DNA from: a virus | DNA length: 43,073 nucleotides | Strand: one strand, 5' to 3' | Virus record (IMG/VR): IMGVR_UViG_3300017963_000124 | Coordinates: 1-43,073 of that record | Shown here: positions 1-6,411 of the stretch, one piece after another | How positions within the stretch are numbered: the stretch's first letter is position 1 | Layout: each line of letters starts with the position of its first letter | Notes under the pieces: model-generated | Databases searched by the model: none | What the model saw: the letters and a program-made list of their open reading frames with translations, nothing else | What the model was told of the DNA's origin: nothing | Program-made: the position numbers and the translations under genes

Positions 1-123
1 CCGCGTCTTGTTTTTCTTTCCCATTTAAATAATCACGTCCTTTTGTTTTAGATCTTTCACAAGCGATAAAAGATCCCCTTGAAGACACTTCTTTAATTCC
101 GTATTGCTGGTTTCCAAGAGATC
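1..123. repeat. Terminal direct repeat, left copy (circular closure)
   Basis: Bases 1-123 are identical to 42951-43073. Two genes, ending at 25 and starting at 42974, abut perfectly once the ends are joined. The simplest reading is an assembly overlap of a circular or circularly permuted genome with 42,950 bp of unique sequence. A short physical terminal repeat cannot be excluded from sequence alone. Confidence 0.9.
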
Positions 124-240
124 TACTCGCCTTTCTAAAAGAATGTGCGATTTATAGATCTTGTCGATAAAACCGATTATTTCAGTAAGATCATCGTTGG
201 GGTGCATTTGTTTTAGTTTGTTGATTTTTTCCGTGTTCAT
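25..240 (-). CDS. Small coiled-coil protein
   Basis: A 71-residue acidic/basic helical protein of unknown function. Leucine-rich heptads in its second half (around LLERRVDLLETSNTELKKCL) suggest a coiled coil. The reading frame extends to a TTG at 255, but an ATG at 240 preceded by GGAGG at good spacing is the better start. Its stop codon touches the ATG of the zinc protein that starts at 42974 (position 24) once the circle is closed, so the two are co-transcribed. It belongs to the leftward replication block. No family recognised. Confidence 0.75.
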   Translation of the reverse strand: MNTEKINKLKQMHPNDDLTEIIGFIDKIYKSHILLERRVDLLETSNTELKKCLQGDLLSLVKDLKQKDVII

Positions 241-282
241 TTGAGTTTCCTCCAATAGAAAAATAATGAAAAAAAATGTAGA

Positions 283-1095
283 TCACTCGTTCTCCTTGAC
301 ACGATCCCAGCCAAGACATTTCTCGCGGTAGTACGCGCAATAACGACAATTGGCGATTCCACATAATTTGGGCCTAATATCCTCGTTTCCCATTTGGAAT
401 TCATTAACGGCTAACATGATGTCCTTCAATTTGTCTATTACCTCATCAAACACGGTCCTTGAAGTGTCAAACACGTCAATGTTAAATCTTTGATCGTTTC
501 GATCCATCCACATTATGGAGAATTTGTCAACATTCATTGTAACCGCGTATGAGTTGGCCTGAATGATGGACATGATTAACTTGTGTTCCGCGTATGAACC
601 GGCCTTTGGAACACCCTCACATATCGATTTGAACACGTTGGAAGACAATGTCTTAATATCACAAATCATGAATTCGTTGTCCTTATCAAGATAAGTGATA
701 TCCACGTGTCCGCTAAGGAGAATATCTTCAATTTCATATTCCACTTCCTCCTCAACCGAAATGATACTGGCATCATCTATAATCAATACTTGTACTCCTT
801 GATGTGTCATCGTTCCAGAGTTGGCCGCGCCCATAGGCACCGTTATAGTGCCCGTGAATTGATTCCTTATGATTTGCACCTCTCCTACAGGCGGTTCACT
901 GATTTCGGGGAACACCTTCATGTAAAACAACTCGTGGGAGCAATAGGGCGTATTGGAGATTCGAAATTCATTGAGGGCGAGTTTTCTGAAGCCAGATATT
1001 CCCAATTCAGCCAATGCGTTGAAAACTATCTTCTCCAATTTCCTGGCCGCTTTTCGGCGACGGAAAACTTCAATAAACTCCCTTAACCCCTTCAT
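283..1095 (-). CDS. Cas4/RecB-like PD-(D/E)XK nuclease with Fe-S cysteines
   Basis: A 270-residue putative DNA exonuclease. The nuclease core is visible as GHVD (residues 129-132), CDIKT (145-149, the D-x-K pair) and a downstream Gln in QANSYA (about 179). Near the C-terminus are C245, C250, C253 and C260, and C52 lies upstream. This layout matches Cas4/AddB-type nucleases that hold a 4Fe-4S cluster. No cas1, cas2 or CRISPR array is present, so a role in viral recombination, end processing or host DNA attack is more likely than spacer acquisition. It lies four bases after the SSB gene in the replication block. Fold assignment is fairly secure; biological role is inferred. Confidence 0.8.
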   Translation of the reverse strand: MKGLREFIEVFRRRKAARKLEKIVFNALAELGISGFRKLALNEFRISNTPYCSHELFYMKVFPEISEPPVGEVQIIRNQFTGTITVPMGAANSGTMTHQGVQVLIIDDASIISVEEEVEYEIEDILLSGHVDITYLDKDNEFMICDIKTLSSNVFKSICEGVPKAGSYAEHKLIMSIIQANSYAVTMNVDKFSIMWMDRNDQRFNIDVFDTSRTVFDEVIDKLKDIMLAVNEFQMGNEDIRPKLCGIANCRYCAYYREKCLGWDRVKENE

Positions 1096-1098
1096 TTT

Positions 1099-1596
1099 CT
1101 ATTCCTCGTCGTCCGAATCATCGTCCTCTTGAACCTTTGACATCACTTTCAATTGACCCATGAGATTTGTGCCAAAATCCGTGATGGCCAGTCTCAATTT
1201 AATGATCTCGTCCACAAGAGGCGTGATATCCAATGCAACCGTCGTGGATGCCTGGCCGCCGTTCCCTCCATTGCTCGTATTGTTTCCGCTGTTATTACTT
1301 GTGGCATTGCCGGTGCTACCGGTGCCACCTTGGTTGACCGTGACTTGTCCAGTCCTTCGAACACTAAGAGTCTTTGTCCCGTTCCATTCTCGTACATAAC
1401 ACTGTGTACAAGTTAATTCCGCGCCAACGGGATAGTTTCCTTGGCCGAAAACGCCAATAACCATCTCCCCGGTTCCGTCGTCCAATGTAATATCATTGAT
1501 CGTGTAATCTCCGGCTTTTCTTGTGTTCACCGACTTGATGGTGCCCTTTACAAAGCCTCCGCTCTTGGAACCGTTGAGAAATTCAAGAATTGTCAT
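1099..1596 (-). CDS. OB-fold single-stranded DNA-binding protein
   Basis: A 165-residue protein with an N-terminal OB fold (about residues 1-85; strands around GFVKGTIKSVNTRKAGDY, NDITLDDGTGEMVIGVFG and KTLSVRR), a Gly/Asn/Ser/Thr linker (about 90-115), a helix, and an acidic tail ending EDDDSDDEE. This is the RPA/SSB plan in which the acidic tail docks partner proteins. The ATG at 1596 is preferred over an upstream TTG at 1605. It overlaps the preceding gene by 14 bp and sits next to the Cas4-like nuclease, consistent with a replication/recombination role. Confidence 0.82.
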   Translation of the reverse strand: MTILEFLNGSKSGGFVKGTIKSVNTRKAGDYTINDITLDDGTGEMVIGVFGQGNYPVGAELTCTQCYVREWNGTKTLSVRRTGQVTVNQGGTGSTGNATSNNSGNNTSNGGNGGQASTTVALDITPLVDEIIKLRLAITDFGTNLMGQLKVMSKVQEDDDSDDEE

Positions 1597-1966
1597 TGTC
1601 CTCAACCTTCAAGTAAAAACGTGGGTCCGGGGTATATCTCTTCTCCTCAATAGCAACCGATTTGATGTAATCCTGTTCGTCTTTGAGTTTCCGTTTTCGG
1701 TCTGCCGTATCCTCTTCGAAAGACTTCTTGGCACGACTTAACTTCAACTCAACTTCGGGATAAAACGTCTTGTAGATCCGACGAGATATAATCAAGATCT
1801 TCCCCGTCCCTTCAACCGGGATCTTCACCTTCGATTTGGTGTTACATAACTCGGCGGCTACCAATCCCATTATTTCCGACTTTCTGGTCTTCATCTCGGT
1901 GATGACCTTTTGGTGTTCCGTCAAGGCCGCATCGATTTGAACCAACTCTTCCAGCATTTTTTGCAT
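1583..1966 (-). CDS. Hypothetical helical protein
   Basis: 127 residues. The first 40 form an amphipathic helix (LEELVQIDAALTEHQKVITEMKTRKSEI), followed by a small beta-rich part and a second charged helix (KLSRAKKSFEEDTADRKRKLKDEQDY). It could bridge nucleoprotein complexes; the shape recalls phage Gam-like or SSB-adjacent helical proteins but no diagnostic motif is present. It overlaps the SSB gene, so both are probably translated together. Function not recognised. Confidence 0.75.
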   Translation of the reverse strand: MQKMLEELVQIDAALTEHQKVITEMKTRKSEIMGLVAAELCNTKSKVKIPVEGTGKILIISRRIYKTFYPEVELKLSRAKKSFEEDTADRKRKLKDEQDYIKSVAIEEKRYTPDPRFYLKVEDNDNS

Positions 1967-1976
1967 GTACGTGCAC

Positions 1977-2216
1977 CTACACGTTTCCTTTCATTCCCAA
2001 CTTGTGGAGATCTTCGTTGAGCCGTTTTCGAACCTTTTTGAAGCACCTATCCCAAGCCTCTTCAACGGTCTCATCGGGCTCCACGTCAATACTCAAGGAG
2101 ATGTGAGAATCAAGTGATCCATAATTCCCGTCGGATATCTTTCTCCCAAGTCCCACATTAACCCTCGGCAACTGACGTATCAATATCTCCTTTGGTTTTC
2201 GTTTGAATATTCCCAT
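1977..2216 (-). CDS. Hypothetical protein downstream of AbrB
   Basis: 79 residues, starting with a basic MGIFKRKPKE and then a predicted beta-alpha segment (SHISLSIDVEPDETVEEAWDRCFKKVRKRLNEDL). It overlaps the end of the AbrB-like gene by 59 bp in another frame, an unusually long overlap; a later start would reduce it but no better codon is obvious. Function unknown. Confidence 0.65.
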   Translation of the reverse strand: MGIFKRKPKEILIRQLPRVNVGLGRKISDGNYGSLDSHISLSIDVEPDETVEEAWDRCFKKVRKRLNEDLHKLGMKGNV

Positions 2217-2376
2217 TGTCCGTCACACCTCTAATGATTATTTCACCGTCCTTATGGAGGAATTCGATATAGTCTGGACTCCCAAGGGATTCATATAACT
2301 CGTTGGGAATGGCGACTTGTCGGCGTTCTCCCACTTTCCTCCGCCAAGAGGGTGCTTTGGTAGTCGTGTAAACCAT
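2158..2376 (-). CDS. AbrB/SpoVT-MazE family DNA-binding regulator
   Basis: 72 residues. The central part (VGERRQVAIPNELYESLG followed by DYIEFLHKDGEIIIRGV) is the swapped-hairpin AbrB fold: a strand, an 'IP' turn, a short helix, then two strands. Family members are dimeric DNA-binding regulators or antitoxins; no toxin partner is seen. Two palindromes lie just upstream of its start, at 2429-2442 and 2451-2466, which would fit autoregulation. It is inside the leftward early block, 132 bp after a small zinc protein gene. Confidence 0.8.
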   Translation of the reverse strand: MVYTTTKAPSWRRKVGERRQVAIPNELYESLGSPDYIEFLHKDGEIIIRGVTDNGNIQTKTKGDIDTSVAEG

Positions 2377-2507
2377 GTTAAAATCAACCCAAAATTGCTT
2401 AGGTGTGTGTTGGAAATATGTTCGGGAGCATACTTAAGTATGATCCACAAAAATCACAAGTGATTTATGAGAAAATAAGCGGAAACACTAAAAGGAGAGA
2501 AAGGGGA
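2377..2507. promoter_or_regulatory. Control region with two perfect palindromes upstream of AbrB
   Basis: This 131-bp gap in an otherwise gapless block contains CATACTTAAGTATG (2429-2442, a 14-bp perfect palindrome) and AAATCACAAGTGATTT (2451-2466, 7-bp arms, 2-bp centre). Both lie upstream of the AbrB gene start on the minus strand. Their symmetry suits a dimeric regulator. An internal promoter with a binding site for AbrB itself is the likeliest reading, not proven. Confidence 0.5.
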
Positions 2508-2675
2508 TTACTTGGAATAGAAGAGAACGATTTGGTTACACACCGGACATCGAAAGTGAACGGTGCTCTTCTTGTTGTCGTATACGATTTCGGAGGCGAC
2601 GCATCCCATTAAAGAAATGGGGCCGTCCCTCTTACACACCACATAGGTGGTTTCGGAGGGGATTTCTATCATCAT
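2508..2675 (-). CDS. 55-residue zinc-binding protein (ATGA-coupled)
   Basis: A small gene whose ATG overlaps the stop of the Topo VI A-like gene (ATGA). The product starts MMIEIPSETTYVVCKRDG and contains four cysteines, two as a CPVC knuckle near the C-terminus (FRCPVCNQ), so a zinc ribbon is likely. The rightward reading frame across the same bases has no supporting context and is treated as a shadow. Function unknown; the size and cysteine pattern resemble many other small zinc proteins of this virus. Confidence 0.7.
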   Translation of the reverse strand: MMIEIPSETTYVVCKRDGPISLMGCVASEIVYDNKKSTVHFRCPVCNQIVLFYSK

Positions 2676-4444
2676 TCCTCGTCGTCCTCGCTCACTTTGA
2701 TGATAGCGGCTTTGGTCTTCTCAAGTAAATCATCAACATCGATTTCCGTTAAGTCGAAATCTTCTGGGCACACGGAGATCTCATCGTGTAATTTGTTGAG
2801 CATTTCAACCAACTTGGCCGACAATACTCGCGAATTACAAACTTCCGCGCCCCAACGTTGACTCCACGTTTCCTTACCCGCTTTGAAATCTCGCCAATAA
2901 GAATTCACATATCTGGAAACGTCTCGGTCGTCGAAATCGGGATCTTCTGAATACTCCTTAGCGGAATCAACTAATTCCTCTTTCACGGCTTCGATCATGT
3001 CAGATCGGACATTGTTGTACTCGTCGATCAATTCGTCGATTGGATCAGTCATCCGGTTGCGGTATTCGCGCAACAAGTCAATGTCCTTCGCGATTTGCGT
3101 GTTATCAACGTACTCCGTCGCGGAATCTTCGGCACAGTCTTCCGGGTCTTCACGGTTGCGGTCCTTACAACTTTCAAGCATGTTCTCGGCAGTAAACCCG
3201 ATACTGGAAACAACTTCCGCGAAAGCATTCTTGAGTTGGTCGTCTTCCAATGCTTCCAATTCGAAGCCCATTAAGCCGCCGCCAAACACGTCCTTGTCCT
3301 TGTCGTATCCCATCGAATCTATCCAATTCTGGTCGAAAACCCCGTACTTACCGCTCTTCTTTTGCATTTTGGGGATATAACATTGTTGCTGGCGCTGATC
3401 GGTTGGGATGTTCAATTGCCACATGGAATGACTCCAAAAGAGCACTTCCACGCCACATTTTTCGAATTGTTGCTCGGCAGGGGCACGGGCGATTTTCAAG
3501 CCCGCTGGGTCGTGGTCCGTTATCGACATGAAGATTATCTTCGTTTTCCCGTTGGAATCCAAGTTATTGATGAGTTTCTCAAGTGAGGAGATGGAATTTT
3601 GTCCGTGTCCAGAAATAACGTTGATTCCGATGTATTCTCCCATAGGCCTCAAGAGATCAAACTCGGCATCTTTCTCCACCATTAGAACGAAGTGGATCTC
3701 ATCTTGTGAGTTAAAATCGTCTTCCAAGATTTTCTCAACATCGGTAATGATATCCTTCAACGGTTTGTACAAGTTTATGAGAACGGCGTTATTCTCCTCA
3801 ATTTGCTCCTTCATTGCCTGGCCGTTTTCGAATTCCTTGAGATAGTTGAGAAAGTGCTTGAAGAGAATCTTTCGACGAACGTTAAATCTCATTCGGGAAA
3901 TGTCTTGAATCCCGAGGTCTTCGTATTTGCACACGGCATCACGGACGGGCACGGCGGCAACACCCAACCACTCGGTCTCTTTAGAGATTTGGGCGGTGCA
4001 CCAGTATTGGGCGGCGACGGAGATGTTTCTGGGCATAACATCATAGAAATCCACGTCGGTATCTGGGTCCTTCTTGTACTCCCCGTTATTGAAGACGATC
4101 TTGTAAACGGACTGCAACATGGGCTTGAATTTGTACCAGATTTTTCGCATGGAACGGCTGGAGCCACTGTGGGCTCTTTGGAATGCTCGGATTTCGTCCC
4201 CGAGAATGGAGGCTAAGAAAGACTTGGTGGCTTTTTTCCACGAGCCACAAGACTTCACTACTTCATAGATCTCTTCTGGAGATAACTCCAAGAAGATGTT
4301 TTTGGCGGGGAGTTGCGGAATCAAGTCCTCCATCGTTTCGTAATCGATAAAGTTGATTTCCGCGTACTTCTCCCACGCCGCTTTGATTTGCTTCACGAAG
4401 GAATCGTTTCGAATCAAATCCAGCCAGAGTTTTTCGTTAAACAT
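2672..4444 (-). CDS. Topoisomerase VI subunit A / Spo11-like protein
   Basis: 590 residues from the ATG at 4444; the open frame continues upstream to a GTG at 4543, but that part contains the probable TATA box and is discounted. The order is a winged-helix (5Y-CAP-like) domain with RKIWY (candidate catalytic tyrosine near residue 104), then a Toprim domain with VEKDAEF (Glu near 257) and ITDHDPAG (DxD at 290-292), then an acidic helical C-terminal extension of about 200 residues ending SEDDEE. TopoVIA/Spo11 proteins make double-strand breaks through tyrosyl-DNA links with Mg2+ bound by Toprim. No B (ATPase) subunit is encoded, as in the 'Mini-A' relatives reported from mobile elements. First gene of the replication block. 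Confidence 0.75.
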   Translation of the reverse strand: MFNEKLWLDLIRNDSFVKQIKAAWEKYAEINFIDYETMEDLIPQLPAKNIFLELSPEEIYEVVKSCGSWKKATKSFLASILGDEIRAFQRAHSGSSRSMRKIWYKFKPMLQSVYKIVFNNGEYKKDPDTDVDFYDVMPRNISVAAQYWCTAQISKETEWLGVAAVPVRDAVCKYEDLGIQDISRMRFNVRRKILFKHFLNYLKEFENGQAMKEQIEENNAVLINLYKPLKDIITDVEKILEDDFNSQDEIHFVLMVEKDAEFDLLRPMGEYIGINVISGHGQNSISSLEKLINNLDSNGKTKIIFMSITDHDPAGLKIARAPAEQQFEKCGVEVLFWSHSMWQLNIPTDQRQQQCYIPKMQKKSGKYGVFDQNWIDSMGYDKDKDVFGGGLMGFELEALEDDQLKNAFAEVVSSIGFTAENMLESCKDRNREDPEDCAEDSATEYVDNTQIAKDIDLLREYRNRMTDPIDELIDEYNNVRSDMIEAVKEELVDSAKEYSEDPDFDDRDVSRYVNSYWRDFKAGKETWSQRWGAEVCNSRVLSAKLVEMLNKLHDEISVCPEDFDLTEIDVDDLLEKTKAAIIKVSEDDEE

Positions 4445-4637
4445 TGTGATTTTCACCGGTTTCGTCTCCCGCGGTTGTTGGCGGGTAGTTATTTCGGTGG
4501 ATACCCATCCGAACGAGTATTTATAAATGTACTTAGTGAACACAAGTGTTTTTCCGCTTATAGGAAAGCAAACCCTTAAATTAACTTAGTTTAATTACTT
4601 CCACACTAAGTAAACACTTAGTAAAAGCATTTCACGG
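4445..4637. promoter_or_regulatory. Divergent promoter region with 11-bp iterons
   Basis: Separates the leftward Topo VI A-like gene from the rightward encapsulin-like operon. On the minus strand a TATA box (TTTATAAATAC, about 4517-4527) faces the leftward block. On the plus strand CTTAAATTAA (about 4575-4584) is a TATA candidate for the gene at 4638. Two abutting copies of the 11-bp motif ACTWAGTGTKK lie at 4601-4611 and 4612-4622 on the minus strand, with related plus-strand copies at 4531-4541 and 4584-4594. AACACAAGTGTT (4539-4550) is an extra palindrome. Confidence 0.6.
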
Positions 4638-4826
4638 ATGTTAAACATGGTACAAGAAAAAGACTTCCTCATGGCTCATTGTGCCGAGGACGCGAAAACC
4701 ATCATTTCCTTGAAAGATGCCCTAAAGAAAAACAAGGAATTACTTCACAAGTTGGCAATGTCTATGGTCACGACTTTTGAAGAGGCGTGCGCGATCCACG
4801 GTATCCCGGTGATACAAAATGCCTAA
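4638..4826 (+). CDS. Small helical protein, first gene of encapsulin-like operon
   Basis: 62 residues, mostly helical (EDAKTIISLKDALKKNKELLHKLAMSMVTTFEEAC), followed by an IHGIPV tail. A second ATG lies nine bases downstream and could be the true start. The next gene overlaps its last codons by 8 bp. No family recognised. Its position ahead of the encapsulin-like shell candidate makes it a possible partner or cargo, but nothing in the sequence shows that directly. Confidence 0.7.
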   Translation: MLNMVQEKDFLMAHCAEDAKTIISLKDALKKNKELLHKLAMSMVTTFEEACAIHGIPVIQNA

Positions 4827-5022
4827 TGTGGAAGGTACAAGAAATATCTACTTTGGTAAGAACGAGGCTCCCATAGTTAAGGGGTGGACGGCCAAAGAGA
4901 TAGCAACCCTCATCTCCAAGGGTCGCCAGTTATTTGAAATGGCGATGTCCAACGCGGAGGACGAGGAAATCGAATATCTGGAAGCAAATCCAGAATTGAT
5001 GGAGGTAATCAAGAAATGGTAA
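4819..5022 (+). CDS. Small hypothetical protein preceding encapsulin-like gene
   Basis: 67 residues, acidic at the C-terminus (SNAEDEEIEYLEANPELMEVIKKW) with a predicted helix from about residue 25 (TAKEIATLISKGRQLFEMAM). It overlaps both neighbours (8 bp and 7 bp), so it is translationally coupled to the encapsulin-like gene. No known domain; candidate partner, cargo or regulator of the shell-like protein by context only. Confidence 0.7.
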   Translation: MPNVEGTRNIYFGKNEAPIVKGWTAKEIATLISKGRQLFEMAMSNAEDEEIEYLEANPELMEVIKKW

Positions 5023-6044
5023 ACTTGGGACCACCGGCAACGTGTAAAAACTGCTTGGGAGCAATGACTCCGCCATTTGAAAGATGTCCGTATTGCGGCA
5101 CGTACTACCCGAAAATGATGGGTTTGTTTCCGTCAACACCATCATCGGAATTGTCAGCCAATATCCCACCTATTACGGGATCTAAACCCAAATCTGAATT
5201 GTGGGAATTTAGACCCGGTTTAAGAGAAAAATTCGCACCAAGAGTCCCAAACTTCAACGAACCAATGCCAATAGTCCGGCCTCATTTCACGGGATTAGAC
5301 ACGGAAATATATCCCGGGCTTAATCTCCATCGTTTATTAGATGTTGCGCGGGCTTACCAATTGCAGAATGTATCCTTGATACGAACATTGGCTCCAACGA
5401 TATATCCCGTTCAAGCGGGTATTAATTATTGGTCCACGCCGAATGACAACACGCACAAAATAGCCACGATATCCAAAGTTGCCACCTTTGAACGAGTTGA
5501 TCAAAAACATCAATTGGAACAGGTTATTCGTGAAACCTCTAATAGATTTTGCATTGAAGAGGACCGCTTGGCGTTCCTTGGCGATAAACACATCGGCGTT
5601 AAGGGTTTGGTGAAACAAACAAGTGATTTTGCGGCACACGAGATAACGATACAAACCATTATCGACGGGATCAACGAATTCGTGAAGGAGACTGGTGAGA
5701 TAAGACCCAATGTTGTTATGACTTCCCCGGCGTTCAAATGGTGTGCAACCGTGCATATTTCACCCGGTAGAACACCTTTGGAAGTTATAAAGACTTGTGC
5801 AAACGTGTTTGTGAGCAATAACATTCAAGAAGAGACGCCCACATACGATAATAACACGGTGCTCATACTTCCGTCTCAAACACAACATTGGCACATGGCG
5901 GGTTCAACTCTTGAAGTAGAGGTTAGACCAGACTTATGGAAACTACACATTCGTTTCTGTATAAAGTCAGCCGTTATTGTCGAAAACCCACGCGCGTTAT
6001 TCGCAATAATCAACAAACCACTTGGTGAACCAGAATGGACATAA
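5016..6044 (+). CDS. Zinc ribbon fused to encapsulin-like HK97-fold protein
   Basis: 342 residues. The N-terminus has a zinc ribbon (C10-x2-C13, C24-x2-C27), then a Pro-rich linker to about 85. From about 95 to 335 the sequence follows the encapsulin pattern: a long helix (LEQVIRETSNRFC), the diagnostic acidic turn (EED, 181-183, then LAFLGD) and GVKGL (194-198). It continues with a strand before TPLEVIKTC, then LEVEVRPDLWKLHIRF and a final strand with NPRAL. These match family-1 encapsulins such as the Thermotoga maritima one (FEDEVIFRG, GVKGL, NPEAL). Encapsulins and viral capsid proteins share the HK97 fold. It is not in the structural operon, which has its own capsid gene. It may form a shell or be a minor capsid protein. 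Confidence 0.7.
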   Translation: MVNLGPPATCKNCLGAMTPPFERCPYCGTYYPKMMGLFPSTPSSELSANIPPITGSKPKSELWEFRPGLREKFAPRVPNFNEPMPIVRPHFTGLDTEIYPGLNLHRLLDVARAYQLQNVSLIRTLAPTIYPVQAGINYWSTPNDNTHKIATISKVATFERVDQKHQLEQVIRETSNRFCIEEDRLAFLGDKHIGVKGLVKQTSDFAAHEITIQTIIDGINEFVKETGEIRPNVVMTSPAFKWCATVHISPGRTPLEVIKTCANVFVSNNIQEETPTYDNNTVLILPSQTQHWHMAGSTLEVEVRPDLWKLHIRFCIKSAVIVENPRALFAIINKPLGEPEWT

Positions 6045-6400
6045 CGAGGAAAACAAAGAAGCCGAAGCCGGCACCAAAACCGGTGGAGACAAAGAAGCCA
6101 CCCAAGCCGAAAAATAGTCAACCTGACCGGTCTAAATCCAAATCCAAGTCGACCACGACGACCACGAGAACCACACGAAAGCCAAAAGCCCCGGTGAGCA
6201 TGATAAAATCGCTGGTGAAGACGGCTCGCATTAAATACTCCCATCATCCCCCGAAGTGCTCGAAATGCGGTAAAAAACCAAATCCTGTTAAAATCAAGGG
6301 TAAGTTGGTTTGCGAGTGTGGGAATGAGTTGAAGTGGGACCCGTCTCCCTCGTGGGTGGTAATATTCGAAACGGAAAACTGGCTCGCCAAGATCTCTTAA
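6035..6400 (+). CDS. Very basic Lys/Pro/Thr-rich protein with C-terminal zinc ribbon
   Basis: 121 residues. The first 60 are a disordered, strongly basic tract with repeated KPKP, KSKSKS and TTTTTRTTRK segments, the type of tail that neutralises nucleic acid. Residues from about 75 carry a zinc ribbon (CSKC, then CECG) and the end is WVVIFETENWLAKIS. It overlaps the end of the encapsulin-like gene by 10 bp and closes the operon, just before a T8 run. Inference: a nucleic-acid-binding partner or cargo of the encapsulin-like protein. It could equally be a general chromatin-like protein. Confidence 0.72.
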   Translation: MDITRKTKKPKPAPKPVETKKPPKPKNSQPDRSKSKSKSTTTTTRTTRKPKAPVSMIKSLVKTARIKYSHHPPKCSKCGKKPNPVKIKGKLVCECGNELKWDPSPSWVVIFETENWLAKIS

Positions 6401-6403
6401 TCC

Positions 6404-6411
6404 TTTTTTTT
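6404..6411 (+). terminator. Poly-T terminator of rightward operon
   Basis: A run of eight T residues starts three bases after the stop codon of the basic zinc-ribbon gene. Archaeal RNA polymerase stops at such runs without needing a hairpin. It lies between two converging operons. Confidence 0.6.

Noticed and set aside
706-1086. Rightward frame inside the Cas4-like gene and similar long antisense frames (e.g. 15916-16362, 29199-29768, 3803-4216)
   Set aside because: They are mirror frames of well-supported genes with family motifs and have no leader or context.
2403-2612. Rightward 69-residue frame
   Set aside because: It runs opposite to a coupled 55-residue zinc protein and over the palindromes; no leader or neighbour supports it.
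4445-4543. 33-residue N-terminal extension of the Topo VI A-like protein
   Set aside because: It starts with GTG and contains the TATA box of the operon. The ATG at 4444 gives a normal domain start.
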